The notes under the pieces were generated by a model. That model had not been told where the DNA came from. It searched no databases and saw only the letters and a program-made list of their open reading frames with translations. From Citreicoccus inhibens (lineage in GTDB: Bacteria; Myxococcota; Myxococcia; Myxococcales; Myxococcaceae): a stretch of 64,000 nucleotides of DNA. Shown here in pieces: positions 39,174-47,144 of the stretch. Location of the stretch: contig NZ_JAHNZT010000034.1 in assembly GCF_019039035.1 (NCBI RefSeq), forward strand, positions 1 through 64,000. The letters run 5' to 3'. The position numbers were made by a program, and so were the translations under genes. Position 1 is the first letter of the stretch, and each line of letters starts with the position of its first letter.

Positions 39174-39177
39174 GGCG

Positions 39178-40587
39178 TCAGTGGCGCGCGAAGTCCACGC
39201 CCACCCCCGCGCCCGCGCTCACCCCGCGCACCAACGTCCCATCCGGCTGCGGGAAGTGCACCGTGTTGCCCGCGGCCCAGAGGTACAGCGCGGGGAGGAT
39301 GCGCTGACGTCCCTCCACGCCCACCGAGTAGCGAGGCGCCGAGCCCAGGCCCGTCACCACCACCCGCGCGATGCCTCGCGACTTGCCCCCTGGCGTGCTG
39401 AAGCTCAGCGACAGGTCCGCGTCCGTGCGGCCGAAGGCGAAGTACTCCACCGAGCCGCTCGCCACCACCTCCGTGGAGTCCGTCCCCGAGCCACGCGCCA
39501 TGGAGACCTCCAGGTAGCCGGAGAAGTCCTCGGGCAGGTGCTCGCGCGCCGCGGGCTCCTCGGACAGGCCCTGCGCGGAGAAGCGCGCCAGCTCATAGCC
39601 CGCGCCGAAGAAGCCGAACCGGAAGCCACCGCCCTGGCGGCGCCCTTGAATGGTGGTGCTGATCTGCGTCCCCTTGAACGTGCCCTCGAAGGCGAGCCCG
39701 AGCAGCCCCCCCACGTCCTGCGCGTCGCCGTTGAGGCGCGCGCCGCCGGACAGCAGGACCCAGGCCCGAAGCCGCTCGCCCTTGTACATGGCGACCTCGC
39801 CCGCGATCGACGCCAGCGTCACCTCGGGCGTGACGCCTCCCGCCTCACCGAAGTCATGCGCCGCTGACGCGCGCACCAGGTAGCGATCGAAGCGCTCCGG
39901 GTTGCCGCTCACCAGGCGGCCAATGTCCAGGAGCAGCTCGCCAGAGAAGATGCGCGCGGCCAGCACGTCGCTGGCGAGCAACTCCACGCGCGCGGGGCCC
40001 GCGGTGAATGCCAGCGTGCCTCCCGCCGGGTGGTAGTCCGCCGAGAGCTGGTTGTCGTAGCGGTTCACCAGGTAGCCGCGCCCCAGGGACTCCTCCAGGA
40101 ACGGCTCGATGCGCAGGCTCCCGTGGCCGTCCTCATTGCCAATGCGCAGCAGGCGCACCACCTGCCCATAGTCGCTGCGCTCGTCCCAGTCCTCGCGCCG
40201 CAGATACGCGCCGTAGTCCTGGTCCTTCTGCTTCGGTGCCTCATCCACCATGCGGAAGCGCAGCGGCGCGCCGAGCATGAACGCGAAGTCCTCGCCGCCA
40301 TCCACGCCCAGCGAAGGATAGGCGTAGGCGAACAGGTCCTGCTTCCCGCCCCGAGTTCCCGACGGGAAGCTCAGCGGCCCTACCTCCAACAGCGCGCGGA
40401 AGCCGAGGCCCCCCTTGGAGCCTCCGCTGGGCTCGCTGGGCCAGCTTGGACTCTCGCTGGGCCCGTCGTGGTCCGGAACCGGATCGACTTGGAAGGGAGG
40501 GTTCGGATCGTTGGGGACCTCTTGCACCGAGGAGGACTGGGTGTGAATCAACGCGAGGAGGGCAATGAAGGGGGCGGCGCCAGTCAT
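39178..40587 (-). CDS. Predicted outer-membrane beta-rich protein
   Basis: A 469-residue protein with a short signal (MTGAAPFIALLALIHTQ), a Pro/Ser/Asp-rich spacer, and about 400 residues of alternating beta-strand pattern. Repeated aromatic-glycine strands such as FAFMLGAPLRFRMVD, YGAYLRREDW, GGFRFGFFGAGYELARF and YSVGVEGRQRILPALYLWAA fit an outer-membrane barrel. The C-terminus (VDFARH) lacks the classical terminal Phe. No family is recognised. Alternative starts upstream exist, but this ATG precedes the signal. Operon with the AraC regulator. Confidence 0.7.
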   Translation of the reverse strand: MTGAAPFIALLALIHTQSSSVQEVPNDPNPPFQVDPVPDHDGPSESPSWPSEPSGGSKGGLGFRALLEVGPLSFPSGTRGGKQDLFAYAYPSLGVDGGEDFAFMLGAPLRFRMVDEAPKQKDQDYGAYLRREDWDERSDYGQVVRLLRIGNEDGHGSLRIEPFLEESLGRGYLVNRYDNQLSADYHPAGGTLAFTAGPARVELLASDVLAARIFSGELLLDIGRLVSGNPERFDRYLVRASAAHDFGEAGGVTPEVTLASIAGEVAMYKGERLRAWVLLSGGARLNGDAQDVGGLLGLAFEGTFKGTQISTTIQGRRQGGGFRFGFFGAGYELARFSAQGLSEEPAAREHLPEDFSGYLEVSMARGSGTDSTEVVASGSVEYFAFGRTDADLSLSFSTPGGKSRGIARVVVTGLGSAPRYSVGVEGRQRILPALYLWAAGNTVHFPQPDGTLVRGVSAGAGVGVDFARH

Positions 40588-40700
40588 TGACGTGCACTCT
40601 ACCCGCCCCTCTGGAGCAACGAAGAAGCCGAACGCGCCTTCGTGTGGGAGGCCGCGCCACACCCTGCTCGCAACCAGGCGAGCAGGCTCGACTCCGCGCT

Positions 40701-40940
40701 TCACCCCACGAACACGATGTGCTTGCCGGTGGCGACGGTCATGTCACGGGACGACACCACCTGCGCCACCTTGCGCGCCTCATCGCCCACGGTGTCGAAG
40801 GCCGCCGCGATGAGGTCCCCCAACGTCACCTGCACCCGCCGCACTCGCCGCCCCGCGCCCGTCATCGCCCGCGCCGTCCCCACCTTCACCTGCCGGGCCT
40901 TCCGACGAATGACCTGACCACGCTGCTGAGCCTTCGCCAT
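40701..40940 (-). CDS. Small basic protein, unknown function
   Basis: A 79-residue protein, Arg/Lys-rich at the start (MAKAQQRGQVIRRKARQVKV), with an amphipathic helix (TLGDLIAAAFDTVGDEARKV) and a closing strand (GKHIVFVG). There is no signal peptide. It could bind nucleic acid. The ribosome site GGGAGAAG six bases before the ATG supports it as a real gene. No family recognised. Confidence 0.65.
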   Translation of the reverse strand: MAKAQQRGQVIRRKARQVKVGTARAMTGAGRRVRRVQVTLGDLIAAAFDTVGDEARKVAQVVSSRDMTVATGKHIVFVG

Positions 40941-41218
40941 GCTCGCTTCTCCCTAGGTTGAGGATTGCCGCCCTGCTGCCCGGGGCAGCGAGCAACGCCC
41001 GTGCCGGTAGCCAACCCCGCGTGCTCGCAGGGAGTGGCGTGGAACGACCCGCCCGGGGCCGTCGGAGGACTGGCATTTCTTCAGGGCCCCCAGGCGCAGG
41101 CGCCGTCACGTCCCCGACAGGGAGGCGACGCCTCGGGCATGGAAGTGAGCCGCGAACGACACGTCCTGGGGCACACGCGCCAGCAGAAGCGAGGCGCGGG
41201 CCGCGAGCAGGACGCGAG

Positions 41219-41671
41219 CTACTTGGGCGGCGGGGACAGGACGAGGATGAGCTCGCCGCCCACGTGCCGACCGGCCTTCTGGTACACCGAGCCCTGACGG
41301 CCCAGTTCCACGTCCAGCGACGACTGCCGCGGGATGTCCACGCGCACCGTGGCGATGCCGCCCTTCATGGCCAACAGCTTCAGCGAGGCGTTCACCCCGT
41401 TGGGGAGCTTCACCTCGGTGGCCTTGTCGGTGCCCACCTCCAGCACCTCCTGGGACAAGCGCTTGAAGGACGTGAAGCTGAAGTTCTGCTTCTGGAACGT
41501 CTCCTTCATCTTGCTCAGCTCGGCGGGCTCCACCGCGGTGCCCTTGTTGGAGGCCAACACCACCTCCACCTGCACCTTCACCTTCTCATCCTGAGCGCGG
41601 GCCGCGCCGGGCGCGACCACCAGCACCAGCGCGCCCAAGAGGGCCAGTCCCGCCACCCCGTGCATTCTCAT
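41219..41671 (-). CDS. Exported protein of the sigma-factor operon
   Basis: A 150-residue protein with a clear signal peptide (GLALLGALVLVVAPGAARAQ) and an all-beta-looking mature part (VKVQVEVVLASNKGTAVEP, FSFTSFKRLSQEVL, LRVDIP-like strands, ELILVLSP). No family is recognised. Its ATG overlaps the anti-sigma stop (ATGA, 41668-41671), so it belongs to the ECF sigma operon and may be the periplasmic sensor or inhibitor that modulates the anti-sigma factor. The 278 bases beyond it (40941-41218) show no gene. Confidence 0.75.
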   Translation of the reverse strand: MRMHGVAGLALLGALVLVVAPGAARAQDEKVKVQVEVVLASNKGTAVEPAELSKMKETFQKQNFSFTSFKRLSQEVLEVGTDKATEVKLPNGVNASLKLLAMKGGIATVRVDIPRQSSLDVELGRQGSVYQKAGRHVGGELILVLSPPPK

Positions 41672-42330
41672 AGTGCTCCTCCGGTGGGGCGTGGCGCCCC
41701 GGGACCCGCGGGCTTCGCCGGCGTCGCGCCCGGAGCCTGGGTATCCGGCTCCATGCCCAGCTCCTCGCTGTCCGCCTCGTCGCGCGGCGGACGAGCGCCC
41801 CCGCCATTCGCGTCGGGGGCCTCCTGCTCATCTACCATCCAGATGATGGAGCCGCCGTTGTCCGTCTCCATCACCACCGGCGCGACGTGGGCTCCCGCGT
41901 AGGGCTGGATGGCCTTCACCGTCATGCGCTCGCCGGCGTAGCCCACCGGGGCGCGCTGCGAGAGCAAGAGGGGCAGCCCCACCAGCACCAGCACGGCGGC
42001 GGTGGCCAGCGAGGAGAGCATCGCGGTGCGCTGGTAGAGGAACATCTCGGAGAGCGCCAGCCTGAGCCGCTCCAGGAGCGGCGGCTTCTCCGGCGTCACC
42101 CGCGCCATCACCTTCTGGGCGAAGTCCTTGAAGTCGACATCGTCCACCGCCATGTCCAGGCCCACGCGCAACAGGCCCGACTCCGCGCGGAGATCCGCCG
42201 CGCGGCCCGTGCAGTCACGGCATGCCGTCAGATGACGCTCGACGGTGACGCGCTCCGCGGGAGGCAGTTCTCCGTCGATGTAGGGGGACAGGAGCGGGAT
42301 GAAGCGCTCGCACGCGGGATTTCCGGCCAT
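41668..42330 (-). CDS. Transmembrane anti-sigma factor with zinc-finger (zf-HC2)
   Basis: A 220-residue protein. The N-terminal cytoplasmic domain has the HxxxCxxC zinc motif (RHLTACRDC) of ZAS-type anti-sigma factors. A helical linker, one transmembrane helix (AMLSSLATAAVLVLVGLPLLL) and an extracytoplasmic tail rich in Asp/Glu/Pro/Gly follow. The start at 42330 (MAGNPACERF) fits. The partner is the ECF sigma encoded just upstream (72-base gap). Confidence 0.88.
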   Translation of the reverse strand: MAGNPACERFIPLLSPYIDGELPPAERVTVERHLTACRDCTGRAADLRAESGLLRVGLDMAVDDVDFKDFAQKVMARVTPEKPPLLERLRLALSEMFLYQRTAMLSSLATAAVLVLVGLPLLLSQRAPVGYAGERMTVKAIQPYAGAHVAPVVMETDNGGSIIWMVDEQEAPDANGGGARPPRDEADSEELGMEPDTQAPGATPAKPAGPGAPRPTGGAL

Positions 42331-42401
42331 GGATTCACCCTGCTGAATCAGTGAAGGTGCCGCGGTGAGACGGGGGCGCTCCCCGCATATTCGACGCCCG
42401 C

Positions 42402-43031
42402 TCACTCACCGCCCACCCCGCTCTTCGCCTCGTCCAATTCCAGGTAATCGCTGAGGATTTTCTGCACCTTGGCGCGGGCATGGAAGAGGCGGCTCATCAC
42501 CGTCCCCTTGGGAATGTCCAGGGTGCGGGCCAGGTCCTCGTAGGACATGCCCTCGATCTCCCGCAGCAGGAGGATGGCGCGGTGCTTCTCCGGCACCGTG
42601 GCGAGGGCCTCCTGAATCTTCTCGGCCAGCTCCTTGCGGAGCGCGCTCTTCTGCGGATTGGTCCCCAGCCGACTGCCCAGCGCGCCGATGCGCGCCTCGG
42701 ACAGGTCCACCGCCTGCGTCTCATCGAACTCGACGGGGTCTCCCCCACCCCCGCGACGCTTGCGCAGCACGTCGATGCAGATGTTCGAGGTGATGCGGTA
42801 GAGCCACGTATAGAAGGAGGCGTCGCCCTTGAAGTGGTCCAGGTACTTGTAGACCTTGACGAACGCCTCCTGGGAGACGTCCATCGCTTCCTCCTTGTCC
42901 TTCAGCATTCCCAGCGCAACGGCGTACACCTTGCGCTGATAGCGCTCGACGAGGAGCTTGAAAGCGCGCTGGTCCCCGCTACGGACGCGCTTGACGAGTG
43001 TAAGGTCGTCGGTGGCCAACTTGTGCGGCAC
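42402..43031 (-). CDS. ECF RNA polymerase sigma factor
   Basis: A 209-residue sigma factor. Region 2 (AFKLLVERYQRKVYAVALGM, DVSQEAFVKVYKYLDHF, SFYTWLYRITSNICIDVLRK) and region 4 (ALATVPEKHRAILLLREIEG, MSYEDLARTLDIPKGTVMSR) are both complete. A 60-residue linker with the sequence GGGGDPVEFDE lies between them. The start is GTG at 43031, giving VPHKLATDDL; the open frame upstream to 43163 is GC-biased and lacks homology. It should direct transcription of its own operon and an extracytoplasmic-stress or motility regulon. Confidence 0.92.
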   Translation of the reverse strand: MPHKLATDDLTLVKRVRSGDQRAFKLLVERYQRKVYAVALGMLKDKEEAMDVSQEAFVKVYKYLDHFKGDASFYTWLYRITSNICIDVLRKRRGGGGDPVEFDETQAVDLSEARIGALGSRLGTNPQKSALRKELAEKIQEALATVPEKHRAILLLREIEGMSYEDLARTLDIPKGTVMSRLFHARAKVQKILSDYLELDEAKSGVGGE

Positions 43032-43134
43032 CGTACCACAAGCCTGCTGCCGCCCAAGCGAATCACGCGGCCCCGCGCCACCATGCCCCCGGTACCTTGG
43101 GGGGCGAGCCTGGGGGCGCCCTCCGAGGGCGGGC

Positions 43135-44361
43135 CTAGAGGCTGCTGATGAGGGCAACCGCAACCAAGGCGATGCCCACGAGCGCCAGCATGGCCCCGAA
43201 GGCCATGCGTTCCCACCTCGCCTGCGTCACGGCCCCGTCCTCCTCGGGGCCGGCGCGGAAGCGGTGCAGCACGTTCCACAGCATGGGGCCGCCGAGCTTG
43301 CGAGCGCTGCCCTGGCGCGCACTCGGGTCGGCGGGCGACGGGGAGGCATCGAAGCGGTCGCGGCGCTCCAGCGGCACGGACGCGCCCAGCCCGCGCGCGA
43401 GGTTCGCCGCGGCGAGCTGGCCCGCGGTGAGGCCGGGCGGCTCGAAGCGCTCGGGGCCTCGCTGCTCCACCGCGGGGCGTTCCCGGGCGGGCTCCTCACG
43501 GGGGGGCGCTTCCTTCTGCGGCACGAAGGCCGCTTCCGAGCGCAGCACCTCGGGAGGCGGCTCCAGGCGGACGGTCTCCGCGCGCTGGCGCGCCTCCTCG
43601 GGGCTGTCCGCGTCGAGCACCCACAGCGCCGCCGTCACGCCGTCCTGCCCCGTGTCCGCGTCGTGGAAGGTGGCGAAGCCCTGGTCGTCCAGCGCCTCGC
43701 GGAACGCGGCGCGTGCCTCATCCTGGGGAGGGTGCGCGGCGGCGGCCTCCGCGTAGGCGGCGAAGAAGGACCACAGGCGCGCCACCCGCTCCGAGGACGG
43801 CAGCGACGCGGGGCTCAACCGGGGCGCGAGCAGCGCGGAGTCCGAGGCGAAGCGGCCCGCCAGCGACTCCTGCCCCTCCAGGCCCTCCAGCCCCGGGGGG
43901 AGCAGCTCGCGCACGTCCAGGACGGGCTCGCGCGCGGTGGCGCCCAGCGCGGGGCGAGCGCCCGAGGTCCCGGACTTCGACAGGAAACCATCCGCGACCG
44001 GCTGGGGCTCCGGCATCGGCGCGCCCCCACCGCGAGGGCGCGGCGTGGCGGGTGACTCTCCGGGCGGCGAGACGCGGACGCCGCGAGTCCCCTCGGAGAT
44101 GCGGGACGACATGGGAGCTGCCTCGGTGGCGGGGCGCGCGCGGCCGTCCTGGGGGCCGTCGTCCCCGAGGGTGCGGCCCCCCTGTCCGCGTGGCGAGCGC
44201 CCCGGCCCGCCTGACTTGGGCCCTCGGAAAGCGCCGCCGTCCTCGGAACCGCCCTGTTCACCGGTGGACATCCGCCCATCGGAAGGACCGTCCGAGCCGG
44301 AGCCCTGCCGAGGCTCGCCCGGCCGGCCCCGAGGTCCCTTCACATCACCGACGTGTCCCAT
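43135..44361 (-). CDS. Tail-anchored Pro/Gly/Glu-rich protein, unknown function
   Basis: A 408-residue protein. The first 150 residues are low-complexity, Gly/Pro/Arg/Ser-rich and probably disordered. A folded helical core follows at about 170-260 (ERVARLWSFFAAYAEAAAAH, DEARAAFREALDDQGFATF, AALWVLDADSPEEARQRAET), then a Pro/Glu linker and a single C-terminal transmembrane helix (MAFGAMLALVGIALVAVALI). No signal peptide, so it is likely tail-anchored facing the cytoplasm. The start at 44361 is supported only by a weak ribosome site. Confidence 0.7.
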   Translation of the reverse strand: MGHVGDVKGPRGRPGEPRQGSGSDGPSDGRMSTGEQGGSEDGGAFRGPKSGGPGRSPRGQGGRTLGDDGPQDGRARPATEAAPMSSRISEGTRGVRVSPPGESPATPRPRGGGAPMPEPQPVADGFLSKSGTSGARPALGATAREPVLDVRELLPPGLEGLEGQESLAGRFASDSALLAPRLSPASLPSSERVARLWSFFAAYAEAAAAHPPQDEARAAFREALDDQGFATFHDADTGQDGVTAALWVLDADSPEEARQRAETVRLEPPPEVLRSEAAFVPQKEAPPREEPARERPAVEQRGPERFEPPGLTAGQLAAANLARGLGASVPLERRDRFDASPSPADPSARQGSARKLGGPMLWNVLHRFRAGPEEDGAVTQARWERMAFGAMLALVGIALVAVALISSL

Positions 44362-44418
44362 GTCCCCATTCTCGCTGAGTCGGCGGCGCCCGTTGCGGGA
44401 AGTTCCACGGGCCCCTCG

Positions 44419-45327
44419 CTACGCGAGCCGGACGCCCGTGAGCCGCGAGACGATTTGGAGACAGGCGCGGAGGGCCGGTCCCGGCGGCGCGAGGGGGCGC
44501 GCGATGGTCAGCGCCACGCGCCGCTGCTCGCCCACGAGCGGGCGGTAGACGACGCCCTTGCGACTGAAGGTGCGGACGGACTCGGGGAGGATGGCCACGC
44601 CGATGCCCGCCACCACCAAGCTGACGATGGTGTACCACTCGCTCGCTTCGGTGACGAAGGTCGGCGTGAAGCCCGCGCTGGCGCACATGGCCATCATCGC
44701 GTCGTGCAGGGGTGGCACGGGCTCGCGGGGAAAGCCGATGAACGGCGCGTCCGCCAGCGCCTCGACCGGCACCTTCGCGCGTCGCGCGAGGCGGTGGTTC
44801 GAGGGCAGCACCACCACGAGGGGCTCTTCATACAGCGTGTCCACGCGGATGCCCGGCGCCGGGATGGGGCCTCGCACGAAGGCCACGTCGAGCTGACCGA
44901 GCCGCACCTCTTCCAACAACGTCACGCTGTCCGCCTCGCGGAGCACCAGGTGGACATCCGGGTGCGCCTGACGCAGGCGGCGCAGGACCTCCGGCACGAG
45001 CGCGAAGGCAGCGGGACTGAGGAACCCCACGCGCAGCAGCGCCACCTGGTTGGCGGCGGTGCGCTGCGCGGCATCCGCGGCGTGGGAGAGCTGCGCGAGC
45101 GCGCGACGCCCGGTGTCCAGCAGCGCGGCCCCCGCGGGCGTGAGTTCCACGCGGCGGCGATCTCGCTTCAGCAACTGACAGCCGAGTTCCTCCTCCAAGC
45201 GACGGATGTGCTGACTGAGCGCGGGCTGGGCCAGCCGGAGGCGCTCGGCGGCCTTGCGGAAGTGGAGCAGCTCCGCGACTGCGATGAAGTACGCGAGGCG
45301 GCGGGAGTCGAGGGTCGGTGAGAGCAT
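44419..45327 (-). CDS. LysR-family transcriptional regulator
   Basis: A 302-residue regulator. The N-terminal winged helix-turn-helix reads FRKAAERLRLAQPALSQHIR and EELGCQLLKRDRRRVELTPAG, followed by the two-lobed effector domain (LRVGFLSPAAF, LDVAFVRGPI, VVAGIGVAILPESVR). This is the CatR/BenM-like length and layout. It is divergent from the secreted hydrolase gene at 45392, with only 64 bases between starts, the usual arrangement for LysR control of its neighbour. The effector is unknown. Confidence 0.92.
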   Translation of the reverse strand: MLSPTLDSRRLAYFIAVAELLHFRKAAERLRLAQPALSQHIRRLEEELGCQLLKRDRRRVELTPAGAALLDTGRRALAQLSHAADAAQRTAANQVALLRVGFLSPAAFALVPEVLRRLRQAHPDVHLVLREADSVTLLEEVRLGQLDVAFVRGPIPAPGIRVDTLYEEPLVVVLPSNHRLARRAKVPVEALADAPFIGFPREPVPPLHDAMMAMCASAGFTPTFVTEASEWYTIVSLVVAGIGVAILPESVRTFSRKGVVYRPLVGEQRRVALTIARPLAPPGPALRACLQIVSRLTGVRLA

Positions 45328-45391
45328 TTCGTTATCACAGGCATCAAAGCCGATATTGGACCCCCATGCGCGCCCTTGCTCTAACGGCGCC

Positions 45392-46882
45392 ATGATTCAG
45401 GCCGCCGCGTCCGCGCTGCTGATGCTGTCCCTGTCCACCGCGACTCCGCCTCCCCCGTCGGAGCCCCCAGCCGCTCGCTACGAGCGAACCGCCTGCGCCG
45501 ACGAGGTCGCGAAGGACGAGCCCATCGAGTGCGGCGTGCTGACCGTGCCGGAGAACCGAGGCAAAGCGGGCTCTCGGATGATCCAACTCCCGGTGATGCG
45601 GCTGCGCAGCCGCGCCGAGAAGCCGGGCATCCCCTTCGTGTTCCTCCCGGGAGGCCCCGGCGTCAGCGCGGTGGACCACCAGCGCTCGGGCAAGGCGAAC
45701 CCCATCGTCGAGGAGCACGACTTCATCCTCTTGGAGCCGCGAGGCGGCAAGCACGCGAAGCCCAACCTGGAGTGCCCGGAGATCAACGCGCTCACCGCGG
45801 AGGCGTCCGCGGGAAGGCTGCGCGGCAAGCAGTTCGTTGAGGCGATGGCGGGCGCGGCGGGGCGCTGCCGTGCGGCGCTCACCGGCGCGGGCGTGGACCT
45901 CGACGGATACACGACGGAGGCCATCGCCGATGACCTCGACGACCTGCGGCGGGCGGTGGGCATCGAGAAGTGGAGCCTCATGGGGCTGTCCTATGGCACT
46001 CGGCCAGCGCTGGAGCTGATGCGCCGCCACCCAGAGGGCCTCCAGAGCGTCATCCTGGATTCGGTGTTCCCGCCCGACGTCGTGTTCGATGAGCACCCGG
46101 CCAGCAATCTGCTGCGCTCGCTGAACCTCGTCTTCGACGGCTGCGCGGCGGACCGTGAGTGCGGCGCCGCGTATCCGCAGCTGCGCGCGCAGTTCGCTCG
46201 GCTGATGACCAGCGCGGACGCGCGACCGCTGGCGCTCGGGCTGGACCTGTCCATGTCGGGAGGACACCCGCTGGAGATCCGCGGCGCGCAGGTGGCCGAT
46301 GCACTCGCCACGGGATTGCATCAGCGCGACACGATTCCCCGCTTGCCGCGCATCATCTCCCGCGCCGCCTCGGGCCATCCGGAGGAGCTGGCCGCGCTGG
46401 TGAAGGACACGCAAGGCCCGTCCAACTTCACGTGGGGGCTGCGCATGTCCGTGACGTGCGCGGAGGAGAATCCCTTCGCCAACGTGCCTCGCGCCACCGC
46501 GCAGCTCTCGCCCGCGATGGGGCTGGGAGGAATCGATGGGCGCACGGTTCCGACCGAGGTGTGCCGCGCATGGAATGTCGCCCCCGCGCCCGCTCGCGTG
46601 AAGGAGCCCGTCCGCAGCGACATCCCCACGCTCATCTACGCGGGCGAGTTCGACCCGGACACGCCGCCGGACTGGGGGCGTCAGCTCCTGGAGACCCTGC
46701 CCCATGCGTACTTCGTGGAGATGCGCGGCCTGAGCCATGGCGCGGGCTTCAACCTCTGCGGCAGGGACATCACCCTCGCCTTCCTCCGCGACCCGACCCA
46801 CGCACCGCCCGTGGGCTGCGCCCTCCAGCTCCGAGGCGCCGACTTTGGCCAGAGCGCGAAGCCGCCCCCTCCGAGCCCTTGA
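45392..46882 (+). CDS. Secreted alpha/beta-hydrolase, TAP/prolyl aminopeptidase-like
   Basis: A 496-residue exported hydrolase of the tripeptidyl-aminopeptidase/proline iminopeptidase branch. After a signal (SALLMLSLSTATPP) come VFLPGGPGVSA (oxyanion region), nucleophile Ser in LMGLSYGTRPALE, a cap insertion with Cys residues (CAADREC), Asp in YAGEFDPDTPPDW and His in RGLSHGAGF. The C-terminal TAP domain follows. It is expected to release N-terminal residues from peptides in the periplasm or outside. Divergent from the LysR gene; followed by two hairpins. Confidence 0.88.
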   Translation: MIQAAASALLMLSLSTATPPPPSEPPAARYERTACADEVAKDEPIECGVLTVPENRGKAGSRMIQLPVMRLRSRAEKPGIPFVFLPGGPGVSAVDHQRSGKANPIVEEHDFILLEPRGGKHAKPNLECPEINALTAEASAGRLRGKQFVEAMAGAAGRCRAALTGAGVDLDGYTTEAIADDLDDLRRAVGIEKWSLMGLSYGTRPALELMRRHPEGLQSVILDSVFPPDVVFDEHPASNLLRSLNLVFDGCAADRECGAAYPQLRAQFARLMTSADARPLALGLDLSMSGGHPLEIRGAQVADALATGLHQRDTIPRLPRIISRAASGHPEELAALVKDTQGPSNFTWGLRMSVTCAEENPFANVPRATAQLSPAMGLGGIDGRTVPTEVCRAWNVAPAPARVKEPVRSDIPTLIYAGEFDPDTPPDWGRQLLETLPHAYFVEMRGLSHGAGFNLCGRDITLAFLRDPTHAPPVGCALQLRGADFGQSAKPPPPSP

Positions 46883-46899
46883 GCCATACGCCCGCGTGG

Positions 46900-46962
46900 G
46901 CCCATGCATCGCATGGGCGTGGCGCCATCTACGCCCGATGCCCCCGCCCCTTGCTCGGGCGT
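46900..46962. terminator. Two consecutive hairpins after the hydrolase gene
   Basis: GCCCATGC/GCATGGGC (46900-46918, three-base loop) and ACGCCCGA/TCGGGCGT (46931-46938 with 46955-46962). They lie 18 and 49 bases after the stop. No T-run; plausible terminators. Confidence 0.45.
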
Positions 46963-47005
46963 GGCTCCGTCACCACCGGATGAGGGACAGCATCCGCAGC
47001 GTGCG

Positions 47006-47035
47006 CGGAAATGGGATGGCGGGTTCCCATTTCCG
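47006..47035. promoter_or_regulatory. Perfect 10-bp inverted repeat upstream of the permease gene
   Basis: CGGAAATGGG (47006-47015) and CCCATTTCCG (47026-47035) with a ten-base spacer, about 110 bases before the ADOP permease start. It is AT-richer than surrounding DNA, which fits a repressor operator better than a terminator. Confidence 0.4.
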
Positions 47036-47144
47036 GTCGTGTCCCCAGTCATGGGAGTACGCTCTGCGTCTATCGCGGAGCCTGCGGGTCCTGGCACTGT
47101 CGTTGCTTCGCGGGACTCGTCCCCTGGCACGCTGACCACGACCC

